A program made the translations under genes and the position numbers. A DNA stretch of 64,000 nucleotides from Polyangium mundeleinium (GTDB lineage Bacteria > Myxococcota_A > Polyangia > Polyangiales > Polyangiaceae). Positions 10,901 through 20,400 of the stretch are shown piece by piece. The notes beneath the pieces are model-generated. The model was not told the origin of the DNA. It saw only the letters and a list, made by a program, of their open reading frames with translations, and did no database searches. Every line of letters starts with the position of its first letter. The first letter of the stretch is position 1. The stretch lies in assembly GCF_028369105.1 (NCBI RefSeq), contig NZ_JAQNDO010000001.1, positions 3,589,001-3,653,000 on the forward strand, given 5' to 3'.

Positions 10901-13900
10901 GCCGTTTGACCCTCCCGACCCCGAAGAATTTCCTGCCATCCCCCTGGGGCTTGACCACGATGGTTTTGCTCCAGACGACGCCAGGGCGCTTCTCCTTGCT
11001 CACGGATCGAGCGAGTGAGACGGTTATCCTCGGCGAGAAGACGCGCGACGCCATTTTCTACACCGATGGGGCGCGCACGTTCTTCATGGACGCACGCTAC
11101 CGGGCGACGACCACGTGGGGGGACATCGCCGAGGCATTCCCGAACGCGCCGGCCCCCGTGGGGCAGCAAGCCTCGGGCGCGCTCGACCCGATCGTCCTCG
11201 AGTGGGCCAACGAGCCCAAGCTCGACCTCGGCGCGAATGGCACCATCCAGGGGTTCTACCGCTTCCACACCTTCTATCACCCCTACGTGTGCGACTTCAT
11301 CCGACGACTCGAGCGTGGAGGGATCGACGGCCTGCTCCGATGGGATACGCCCATTTCGACATCAATCCAGCTCGCGGAGAACGACACGCTCGAGGCCGAC
11401 TACAATCCTACTCTCATCGTTGGCGCTCCATTCCCGATCGAAAATGTCGATTTCTCCTTCGGTGGCGCCTATTCGCAATACAACTGGGAGGTCTTCTTCC
11501 ACGCGCCGTTCCTCGCCGCCACGCGCCTTTCCACGAACGGCCGGTTCGAGGAGGCGGATCGCTGGTTCCGCTACATCTTCGATCCGACGGGCGGGGCGCC
11601 GGGGAATGGGCCGGAGCGATTCTGGAACGTTCGCCCCTTCCGCGAGAACATCGATCTCGCCTCGATTCAGGCGCAGCTCGAGCAGCTCGCCGAGGAGAAC
11701 CCGAACGCCAAGCTCCTCGCGGAGCTCTTCGGCGTGTCTCCCGATTCGAGCGCCACGCAGGACATGACCGCGCAGCTCGACCGCTGGAGGGAGAATCCCT
11801 TCAATCCGCACCTCATCGCCCGCATGCGGCCGCTCGCCTACCAGAAATCGGTCGTGATGAAGTATGTCGAGAACCTCCTCTCGTGGGGCGACAGCCTCTT
11901 CCGACGCGACACGATGGAGTCGATCAACGAGGCCACGCAGCTCTACATCCTCGCGTCTCGGATCCTGGGCGATCGGCCGCGCCTCGTGAAGACCCAGGAC
12001 GTACCGCCCAAGTCCTACGCCGAGCTCGAGCCCGACGTCGATGCGTTCTCGAATGCGCTGGTCGAAATCGAAACGCTCATCCAAGCGCCCCCGGAGCCGA
12101 ATACGCGCCGCCCGCGCCGCGAGCCGCCGCCGGTGCTCCGGACGCTCTACTTCTGCGTGCCGCCGAACGACGAAATGCTGGCGCTCTGGGATACCGTCGA
12201 GGATCGCCTGTTCAAGATCCGGCATTGCATGAACATCGAGGGCACGGTCCGGCAACTCGCGCTCTTCGAGCCCCCGATTGATCCGGGGCTACTCGTGAGG
12301 GCCGCTGCGGGCGGGCTGGACTTCGGCGAGTTGCTCTCCGTGGTCAATGCACCCATCCCCGTCTATCGGTTCTCGGTGCTCCAGCCCAAGGCCGTCGAGT
12401 TCGCGGGCAGCGTGATCTCCCTGGGCGCGTCGCTCCTCGCGGCGATCGAGAAGCGCGACGGGGAGGCACTCTCGCTGCTGCGACAGACGCAAGAGATTGA
12501 ACTGCTCGAGAGCGTGCGCGAGGTGCGCAAGCGCCAGGTCGACGAGGCCCAGGAGTCGCTCGAGGCGCTGCGTCGCTCCCGGGCCGTCATCGAGGAGCGG
12601 CATCGGCATTATTCGGAGCTCGATCACAGGATCGCGGAAGAACGGGAGCAACGAAAGCTCACCACGCTTGCCACCGCGGCCACCGTCAGCGCGCAAGGCA
12701 CGCAACTCGTCGCTTCCGGGCTCAAGCTGATTCCGCAGATCGCTGTTGGACTGACCGCATTCACCGAGTTCGGTGGTGAACAGCTCGCCGGCGTCGCCGA
12801 GATCGGCGGGCAGATGGCTGGGATGGCGGCTGCCCAGCTCGGCGCCGAGGCGGCCATGGCCGGCATCGAGGCGAGCTACAAGCGGCGCGCGGAGGATTGG
12901 CAACTGCAGATTGATCTTGCTTCGAGAGAGCTTGCGCAAATCGACCGGCAGATCCTCGCCGCTGAGGTGAGGCTGGACATCGCCCAGAAGGAATACGCGA
13001 ATCACGAGCTGTCCGTAAAGAACGCCAAGGAGATCGAGGATCACCTCAAGACCAAGTACACGAGCAAGGAGCTCTACGGCTGGATGGCCTCGCAGGTCGA
13101 GAGCGTGTACTTCCAGGCCTATAAGCTTGCGTACGAACTCGCGAAACGTGCGGAGAGGGCGTTCCAGTTCGAGCTCGCCCAGCCGGGCGCAAGTTACATC
13201 ACGTTCGGCCACTGGGATAGCGCGAAAAAGGGACTGCTTGCTGGTGAGAGGCTTCAGCTCGCGTTACGGCGCATGGAGGCCGCATACCTGGAGCAGAACA
13301 AGCGGGAGTACGAAATCACGAAGCACGTCTCGCTCGCCGAGGTCGATCCGCAGGCGCTTCTGAAGCTGCGTGAGACGGGCCAATGCGAGGTCGAGCTGCC
13401 TGAAGTGCTCTTCGATCAGGACTGGCCGGGGCATTACTTGAGGCGCATCAAGTCCGTAAGCATGACGGTCCCGGTCGTGAACGGGCCGTACGCGGGTGTC
13501 AACTGCAAGCTCACGTTGCTGAAGAGCAGCGTGCGGATGAAGACCACCGGCGGCTACGCGCGTATCGACCAGCCCGGACAGCCGGATCCTCGCTTCCTCG
13601 ACCATTACGGGGTCGTCCAGTCCATCGTCACGAGCAGCGGTCAGAGCGACTCCGGGCTCTTCGAACTGGTCTTCCGCGACGAACGTTATCTGCCCTTCGA
13701 GGGGAGCGGCGCCGATAGCACGTGGCGCATCGAACTCGATGGGAAGACCAACCGGTTCGACCCGACGGCCGTTCACGACGTGGTCCTTCACGTGCGCTAC
13801 ACGGCGCGGGACGGTGGGGAATCGCTCAAGAATGGGGCGCTCGACGCGCTGGGGGCTCTGGAGCCGTCGGATGCAGGCCCGACCGGCTTCCGGCTCTTCA

Positions 13901-14367
13901 GCGCAAAGACGGACTTCCCTGACGCATGGCACGTGTTTCTCACGGGGGAAGGCGAGCCGGCGACGCATTCCCTCTCCTTGCCGTTTGCGCTGCGGCATTT
14001 CCTGCCGCTCGTCGGGAGCCGCCTACTCGAGATCAAGAGGGTACAGCTTTTCGCCAAACGGTCTGACGGTACGGACGGGTCGCTGACGGTCGCTCTCGAC
14101 GCTGCGGGGGACGCGCTCACGGGCATCTCATTGATCGCTGGGGAGTATGGAAAGCTCCTCGTTGCCAGCATCGACGACGTCGAACCCGAGCCGCCCCCCG
14201 AGTCCGAAGAGCCCAAGACGTATCTCGACGCGCCGGTTCCGATTCTAGCGGAGACGTCGACCGGATTCGCCCCGTGGACGCTGACCGTGAGCGACGCGAC
14301 GCCCAGCGAACTCGAAGACGTCTGGATCGTCTGCGAATACTCCAGAGTCGCCCAGGAAGAAGAATAA
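4945..14367 (+). CDS. Tc (ABC) toxin subunit A, TcdA-like, with long N-terminal extension
   Basis: The GTG at 4945 is chosen because AAAGGA (4934-4939) lies six bases upstream; an ATG follows three codons later. TcA subunits form the pentameric pore and receptor-binding channel that injects the TcB-TcC cargo. The 3140-residue product is longer than the usual roughly 2300-2550. Residues about 15-220 hold two transthyretin or carboxypeptidase-regulatory-like folds (LQGRIIDVTTGHGVGGVYVE; LVVRGRITDTTGARVFLEAD). The Salmonella-virulence-plasmid-like region is seen at about 552-720 (CACEHC-S-YGPAAYLVDLL). The neuraminidase-like/TcA central region is near 1700 (WDWMKSYRIWEANRKVFLYP, then NWIEPELRD). 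Pore helices and a hydrophobic segment lie at about 2517-2650. The TcB-binding domain is near 2826-2918 (NGPYAGVNCKLTLL). It is followed 43 bp later by the TcB-TcC gene, almost certainly in one operon. Confidence 0.92.
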   Translation: MNIMNEELDLEDTTAKLYRLQGRIIDVTTGHGVGGVYVEAWDQEALCPDLVATAKTNADGHFAITLDDAYLGMLFADRRPALKFRLFESGLLTPPPTVTWQLAPGLQRIHIRIPAIPERTDAPPACLVVRGRITDTTGARVFLEADPDAEPDADPPIVVTAFHERLPDPGPRVFLGSCTTRDGMYRIIYRPDAFAPDAYPSLVVKATYESTSGSWEAESEVICRAPTTAIVDLVKGGAAFRGPPEVERVAGNVEAALGPVNILDIDEEDLDHSIARIACRTGEDKELVALWFKSARIADDMGLVVEDINSAGIVYLLLRQGIPQTRRGILSQRPATLRQAFEASFAQNVGKEPPEDAEVTLNDIMDALVDKMVEFASEPRVPGASSFADVVRVGIPEIEGEPNEELQEAFIRAVLQHEGTVEQFWSQLGLNTAFSSGTIADLKKTLQVGAFTRYHAPLVEALSGEVADARELAGYDTADWMELLEELPCPPDIPGADETEKRTNYINILELTTETAFPTAVIADRVIRNEEPEADIRVFFESNPTFEFGASRVSRYIEQTTGALAGVSDVAATTEQLKRMERIFRVTPHYREMKLLLDAGLHSAQGIHRMGKRRFVAKFGPSMRNERAEVIFNRASWIATAATALFAKFGGGFQGLKLFALPDLATAIKDGHPETADWASLFGVPDTCACEHCRSVYGPAAYLVDLLEFLDRQDSNQSYPASDEGKFSARDVLIGDLSVPSGLKGRRPDIVRLLLSCKNTNTTLPYIDLVNEILEVVVANEVEEPDFLWPSDITSGGTSQELLAEPEIIHPSARLAAYAELADAIHPFELPFHLWGEEARVYLEHLGMQRHELLEKFVAPSKDPPADIADQIARERLRMSKREWEIVTAQSSPTPPTTAACWGMTGSDWITRQDDGLKYVRVFLRKAGISFEELRELLATKYVNPIAPPAVKLNPEAGCDIYAKLLTGLDEEVLGRIHRFLRLRKRLGFSITELDWTVSAFGATDIDAELVRRVADLVALRKELDLPLPVLLSFWGDIGTYSTEWGTSLYETTFLTKSALAQSAAFADVPSGPVDSTVIAAHAAGICVALRINVLEFGLLAIPEIAQQQMGITSPLAVNAPLSLANLSRLHRIVALARGLRIGIQDLLVLLELSGLDALTVVVDPPQPPQPPAVPATTRAFVELVRKVQRSKLTIAELHYLVRYAAPPGTQAGLSDEALHELAGELGALATEVSNETMLESDPENTHLHARLVEVLDGVAPAEAPAVAEQIIQVLDAPSIASTAARNAERAFMQLHLEHVFGDETASTLDKLVGPANTQDEPGIAVKAQRFAHVLASVLNHLRRTRTETQVKHALASEMNFEPEKIDHLLTQTLASLAQSGARALFDFMPGMHAAFEYTPPTPATADDRKKAIRRLHKAALVVTRLGLGTSELLWLYPDGVASTWLDLNELHLEGDDEDTDRQERFAALIRLVDLASFRDSLPKGSEDMLALFQKAVEIGSIEAEPIQNEQVAPFYSELAERTGWARDGVEHLIHTGFVFKVHPLAESDFRDERAFLSLQRAFEILGRLSITSAQALLWASMDAPLPPASPNAADIVLDIKRVARAKHDDAAWSEVARPVRDTLRAKQRDALVGYLVAKRNLSGPNELFDELLIDVEMSPCQLTSRIKQAISSVQTFVQRALLGLEEHVTELGEEAAREWDWMKSYRIWEANRKVFLYPENWIEPELRDDKTPFFEALESRLLQGEVTAESAEAAYREYLGSLHEVSKLEVAAICHEREDGDEPVDIVHVIARTHAMPRKYYYRKRIDSSYWTPWEKVELDIQGDHLLATVWNRRLHLFWPTFEPYTTEDNKKRQRINLAWSQRQSTGFGPVSMTKGSPITMGDTADLGWLSLVAEREGGELRIDCMFSLHATLIQLPSLPGMPPVLPPPLTVYKTFGHFRLDPCVGALTAAKVDQAPYLTGWAPKYSVPANMGHLEADEFPGNDGRLTLPTPKNFLPSPWGLTTMVLLQTTPGRFSLLTDRASETVILGEKTRDAIFYTDGARTFFMDARYRATTTWGDIAEAFPNAPAPVGQQASGALDPIVLEWANEPKLDLGANGTIQGFYRFHTFYHPYVCDFIRRLERGGIDGLLRWDTPISTSIQLAENDTLEADYNPTLIVGAPFPIENVDFSFGGAYSQYNWEVFFHAPFLAATRLSTNGRFEEADRWFRYIFDPTGGAPGNGPERFWNVRPFRENIDLASIQAQLEQLAEENPNAKLLAELFGVSPDSSATQDMTAQLDRWRENPFNPHLIARMRPLAYQKSVVMKYVENLLSWGDSLFRRDTMESINEATQLYILASRILGDRPRLVKTQDVPPKSYAELEPDVDAFSNALVEIETLIQAPPEPNTRRPRREPPPVLRTLYFCVPPNDEMLALWDTVEDRLFKIRHCMNIEGTVRQLALFEPPIDPGLLVRAAAGGLDFGELLSVVNAPIPVYRFSVLQPKAVEFAGSVISLGASLLAAIEKRDGEALSLLRQTQEIELLESVREVRKRQVDEAQESLEALRRSRAVIEERHRHYSELDHRIAEEREQRKLTTLATAATVSAQGTQLVASGLKLIPQIAVGLTAFTEFGGEQLAGVAEIGGQMAGMAAAQLGAEAAMAGIEASYKRRAEDWQLQIDLASRELAQIDRQILAAEVRLDIAQKEYANHELSVKNAKEIEDHLKTKYTSKELYGWMASQVESVYFQAYKLAYELAKRAERAFQFELAQPGASYITFGHWDSAKKGLLAGERLQLALRRMEAAYLEQNKREYEITKHVSLAEVDPQALLKLRETGQCEVELPEVLFDQDWPGHYLRRIKSVSMTVPVVNGPYAGVNCKLTLLKSSVRMKTTGGYARIDQPGQPDPRFLDHYGVVQSIVTSSGQSDSGLFELVFRDERYLPFEGSGADSTWRIELDGKTNRFDPTAVHDVVLHVRYTARDGGESLKNGALDALGALEPSDAGPTGFRLFSAKTDFPDAWHVFLTGEGEPATHSLSLPFALRHFLPLVGSRLLEIKRVQLFAKRSDGTDGSLTVALDAAGDALTGISLIAGEYGKLLVASIDDVEPEPPPESEEPKTYLDAPVPILAETSTGFAPWTLTVSDATPSELEDVWIVCEYSRVAQEEE

Positions 14368-14410
14368 AAAGGCCGCCGCCGTCGAACCCCTGAACGAAAG
14401 AGGGCACGCC

Positions 14411-17400
14411 ATGGAGCACAAAGGTTTTGCACCGAAGCCCAAGACGACCGCGCCCGAGGCGGTCAAGGCCCCGAGCCCGTCGCTTCCGAAGGGGGGCGGC
14501 GCGGTTCGTGGGCTCGGCGAGAAGTTCGCCGCGAGCTTGGTGAGCGGCACGGGATCCCTCACGGTCCCGATTGCGGTATCGCCAGGCCGCGGCGGGTTCG
14601 GGCCCGAGCTCGCCGTCGCGTACGATTCCGGCGGTGGCAATGGGCCCTTTGGTGTGGGCTTTGGGCTCTCCGTGCCCTCGATCTCTCGCAAGACCGAGCG
14701 TGGTTTGCCCGAGTACGAGGACTTCCGCGAATCCGACGTGTTCATCTTGTCGGGCGCGGAAGACCTCGTGCCGAAGCTCGATGAGGAGGAGGAAGGCAAC
14801 TGGGTGCGCGACATCCCGAAGGACGACGCCGTCGAGCGCATCGAGCGGTATCGCCCCCGGGTGGAGGGCCTCTTCGCGCGCATCGAGCGCGTCACGGAGA
14901 AGGGGGACGGCAGCGTTTACTGGCGCGCCACGACCAAGGACAACGTCACGAGCATCTATGGCCAGTCCGCGGGGGCTCGTATCGCGAGCCTTGCGGCCCC
15001 GACCAAGGTTTATTCTTGGCTGCTCGAGCGCACCGAGGACACGCTCGGGAATGTCATCGTCTACAACTACAAGGCCGAGGACCTCTCGAATGTGCCGAAG
15101 GCCGTCTACGAGAGGCAGCGGTTTTCCGGCGACGCGCCGGTCGTGAACCGCTACTTGAAGCGGATCCGGTATGGGAATACGGTGCCCTTCCAGGCGCAGG
15201 GCTTCCTGTTCGAAGTCGTCTTCGATTACGGCGAGCACGGCGCAGCAGCACCGACGCCGGCAGAGGAGAACACCTGGCCCTGCCGGCAGGATCCGTTCTC
15301 GAGCTACCGCTCGACGTTCGAGATCCGCACGTATCGCCTCTGCCGGCGCGTGCTGATGTTTCACCACTTCCCCGAGCTCGGCGAGAATCCCGTGCTCGTG
15401 CGGTCCACAGACTTCACGTATGCCGAAGGACCGGCGCTCACCCGGCTTATTTCGGTCGCGCAGTTGGGGTACATCAAGACGGAGAGCGGGTACTCCAAGA
15501 AATCCCTGCCGCCGCTCGAGCTCGGGTATTCGTTGCCCGAGCTTCAGACCGCCGTCAAGCTGCTCGATCCACGAAGCCTCGAAGATCTACCTGGGGGCGT
15601 CGACGGACAAACCGCACGATGGGTCGATCTCGACGGCGAGGGTATTCCCGGCGTGCTTTGCGAGCAGCAGGGGGCATTTTACTACAAGCAAAACCTCGGT
15701 GATGGGCACCTTGCGCCCGCACGCTTGCTCGCGAGCCAGCCGGCCATGGCGTCGGGCGGCGGAGCGCAGCTCCTCGACGTCGGGAGCGAGGGGCGGCAAT
15801 GCCTTGTGGAACTCACATCGGAGGGAACGTCGGGTTATCACGAGCGGACGCCGGAGGGGGGCTGGGGGCCCTTCGTGCCGTTTCCTTCGCAGCCGAACGT
15901 CAACTGGAATGACCCGCGGGTCCGGTTCATCGACCTTTCCGGCGATGGGCTCGACGATCTTCTGGTCGCGACCGATCATGTGCAGCTCTGGTACCCGTCG
16001 CTCGGCAAAGGCGGCTGGGGGCCACCGCGGGTTCTGCCGAAAACCTACGACGAGGACAAGAGCCCGACGCTCGTCTTCGCGGACATGACGCAGGCGATCT
16101 TCGTGGCGGACATGAGCGGGGACGGTTTGCCTGATATCGTGCGCGTCCGCAATGGAAGCATCTGCTATTGGCCGAACCTCGGGCGAGGGCGGTTCGGCGC
16201 CAAGGTGCAGATGAGCAAGGCGCCGCAGTTGGATGATTCGCACACGTTCGATCCGCGCCGGATTCGCCTCGGGGATATCGACGGGACGGGGACCACGGAC
16301 ATCGTGTACGTGGCCGGTGAAGGGGCGGTCATCGTGTTCAACCAGGCGGGGAATGGCTGGAGCGAGCCGGTGCGAATGCCGGGGTTCCCGACGGCCGATT
16401 CCTTGTCCACCGTGGGCGTGGTCGATCTGCTCGGGTCCGGGACGGCGTGCCTCGTGTGGTCGTCACCTTGGCGGGGCGTGGCGAAGCCGCCGATGCGGTA
16501 TATCGATCTTTTGGGCAGCAAGAAGCCGTACCTTCTCACGTCGGTCAAGAACAACCTCGGGGCTGAGACGAAGCTCGAGTATGCGCCCTCGACGAGGTTT
16601 TACCTGGAGGACCTGAAGGCTGGAAAGCCGTGGGTGACGCGGCTCTCGTTCCCCGTGCACGTGCTTACGCGCGTGGAGACGTTCGACGCGATCAGCAAGG
16701 CGCGGTTCGTCAGTACGTACAAGTATCATCACGGGTACTACGATGGGGCAGAGCGGGAGTTCCGGGGGTTTGGCCTCGTGGAGCAATACGACGCGGAGTC
16801 GTTCTCGGCCGAGCGCGGAAAAGGGCTCTTCGCGGAGGCTCCGCCAACGGAGGAGGAGTTCCATCTGCCGCCGGTGCTCACGAAGACGTGGTTCCACACG
16901 GGCGCGTTCCTCGACAGAAGTCGGATCGCGAAGCAGTTCGAGAAGGAGTATTACGCGGGTGACGAGTCGAGGCCGGAGTTGCCCGACGCCGTGCTGGAGG
17001 CGGGGTTGTCGCCGAGGGATCTCCGCGAGGCGTGCCGGGCGCTCAAGGGGCAGGTGCTCCGAACCGAGGTGTATGCACTCGATGGTTCGGAGGCGGAATC
17101 GCATCCGTATGTCGTGACCGAGGCTTGCCCCGCCATCGTGCGCGTGCAGCCCTCGACTGCCAAGACGTATGGGTCGTTTTTCGCGTACGCTCGCGAGACC
17201 GTCGAGGTTCAGTACGAGCGCGATCCAGATGACCCGCGCATGGTGCATACGGTTGCGCTCTCGGTCGATCCCTTCGGCCACGTGGAGCGCTCGGTAAGCA
17301 TCGCGTACGCGCGGCGGAACATTCCGGAGGACATGCCCGAACAGGGGCTTTTGGCCACCCTGACCGAGAGCGACGTGGTCAACGAGGATGGGGAGGCGAG

Positions 17401-20400
17401 CTGGTACCGCCTCGGAGTGCCCAAGGAGACGCGAACGTACGAGCTCACGGGGCTCTCCACGACACGGAGCACGTTGTTTTTGTTCGACGACGTGCTCATC
17501 GATGTGAACGCCGCCGGCGCGATCTCCTACGAGGCGACGCCCAACGGGACCGCAATGCAAAAGCGCCTGGTCGAGCGGGTGCGGCAGGTTTATTACGACA
17601 GCACGACGCTGTCCGGGTCTTCCCCCGCAGCGCTGCCATTCGGCACCATCGACGCGCTCGCGTTGCCTTACGAGACGTATGCGCTTGCTTTCACCCCCGG
17701 GCTCTTGACCGCGGCCTATGGCACGCGCGTGACCTCGACCATGCTCACCGGGGGCGGGTACATCGAGGAGAACGACGACTATTGGGTGCGAACCGGCCGC
17801 CAGGTATTCGATCCGGACAAGTTCTACTTGCCGGTCGAGATCCTGGATCCGCTCAGCAATTCCACGAGCATCACGTACGACCCCCACGACTTGCTCGTGA
17901 CGTCCGCCGAGGACCCGCTTGGCAATACGGTCACCGCGACAAACGATTACCGTGTCCTAGGGCCCACGCTCGTTACCGACCCGAATGGCAATCGCAGCGC
18001 TGTGAAGCTCGACGAGCTAGGGATGGTCGTGGCGACGGCCATGATGGGCAAGGTCGGCTCGAGCGACGGGGACACACTGGAGGAGCCCACCACGACGTTC
18101 GAGCACGATCTCGACGTTTGGCGCACGACGGGCAAACCCAACGTCGTGCATGCGGCCGCGCGCGAGCGGCACGGGGATGCGCTGACGCCGTGGCAGCATA
18201 GCTACACGTATCTCGACGGACTCGGGCGTGAGATCCTGAAGAAGGTGCAGGCCGAGCCCGGTCCGGCGCCTGTGCGGGACGAGAACGGGGGGCTTGTCAA
18301 GGACGAGAACAGCGAGGTAGTGTTGGCTACCGCCTCGCCGCGATGGGTGGGCACGGGGCGCGTGGTCATTGACAACAAGGGCAATCCCGTCAAGCAGTAC
18401 GAGCCGTTCTTCACGGCCACCCACGAATACGAGGACGAACAGGAGCTCGTCGAGTGGGGCGTGACGCCGATCCTGCGTTACGACCCGCTCGGCCGGCTCA
18501 TCCGAACGGACCTGCCGAACGGGACGCATTCGCGTGTGACGTTCACGCCCTGGCAGCAAGCGAGCTGGGACGGGAACGATACGGTGCTCGAGACGGGCAA
18601 TCCCTGGTATGCCGCGAGGCAGCCGAGCGCGACGCCGACGCCTTCCGCGCAGGAGCAGCGGGCGGCGGAGCTGACCGAGGAGCATGCGGAGACGCCGGCT
18701 TTGGTGCATTTCGACGTGCTGGGTAGGCCGGTGCGCGGGGTCGAGGACAACAAGGCCGCAGGGGTGTACACGACGAAGGCGGTGCTCGATATCGAGGGGA
18801 ATCCGCGGGCGATTGTCGATGCTCGTGGGAATACGGCGATGGAGTATGTCTTCGACATGCTCGGGCGGACGCTGTACCAGAAGAGCTGCGATTCCGGAGA
18901 GCGGTGGACGCTGGCGAATGTGCTCGGGAACCCGATTCGGGGGTGGGACGGCCGGTGGCATGTGGTGCGCTCGGTGTACGATGCGTTGAATCGGCGGACG
19001 GGGCTGTGGGTGCAGAAGGGGTCGGATCCGGAGGTGCTCGCCGAGGTGACGGTGTATGGCGAGGGGCAGACGGATCCGGAGGGCGCGAATCTGCGTGGGA
19101 AGGCGTATCAGGTGAAGGATGGGGCCGGGGTGGCCACCTCGGTCGAGTATGATTTCAAGGGGAATTTGCTGGAGAGCCAGCGACGGCTCGCGCAGAACTA
19201 TACGACGCAGCTCGATTGGTCGGGTTCGGTGGCGCTCGAGACGGAGGTGTTCACGCAGACGACGGCGTACGATGCGCTGAATCGGCCGACGAGCATGACG
19301 ATGCCGGACCAGAGCGAGATCAAGCCGACGTACAACGAGGCGAGCCTGCTGGAGGCGGTCGAGGTGCGGATTCGGGGCGCGAGCACCTGGACGACGTTCG
19401 TCGATGACATCGATTACGATGTGAAGGGACAGCGGGAGAAGATCGTTTACGGGAACGGGGTGGTCACGGAGTACAGTTACGACCCGCTGACCTACCGGCT
19501 GACGCGGCTCAAGACGACGCGGACCTCGGACAGTGAGCTGTTGCAGGATTTGCGATACACGTACGATCCGGTAGGCAACATCGTCGAGATTGCCGACCTG
19601 GCGCAGGAGGAGCTCTACCACAATAGCGATCTGGTCGAGCCGGTCTGGAAGTACGAGTACGATGCGATCTACCGGCTGATCGAGGCGACGGGGCGGGAAC
19701 ATTCGGGGCAGAATGCGGACATCCAGCAGGATGCAAATGGGTTTCCGCTGGTGAGTGCGGCGAACCCGAATGACCCGCAGGCGATGCGGAACTATGAGGA
19801 GAGCTTCGAGTACGATGCGGTCGGCAACATCTTGAAGATGATCCATGCTGCGCAGGGCAGCACGGGGAGCTGGACGCGGCGGTACGATATCGCGGAGACG
19901 AGCAATCGGTTGCTCGGGACGAGCTTGCCCGGGGACGACGAGACCGAGTTTTCGGCGACGTATACGTACGACGAGCACGGGAGCATGACGTCGATGCCGC
20001 ATCTGGATGGCATCGAGTGGGATTTCAAGGACCAAAAGCGCGAGGTCGACAAGGGGGGCGGGGGGACGGTCTACTTCACGTACGACGCTGGTGGACAGCG
20101 GGTGCGGAAGGTCTGGGAGCATAGCGGGATCGTCGAGGAGCGGATTTACCTCGGGGGGTTCGAGGTGTACCGGCGGCGGGAGCTGGGGGATGTGGTGCTG
20201 GAGCGGGAGACGCTCCACGTGATGGATGATGCGCGGCGTATTGCGATGGTGGAGACGAAGACCATCGACGAGAGCGCCGCGCCCTTTACGCCGACGGCAC
20301 GAGTGAGGTATCAGCTCGGGAACCACCTTGGGTCGGCGGCGCTGGAGCTGGACGACGAGGGGGCCATCATCAGCTACGAGGAGTACCATCCCTATGGGAC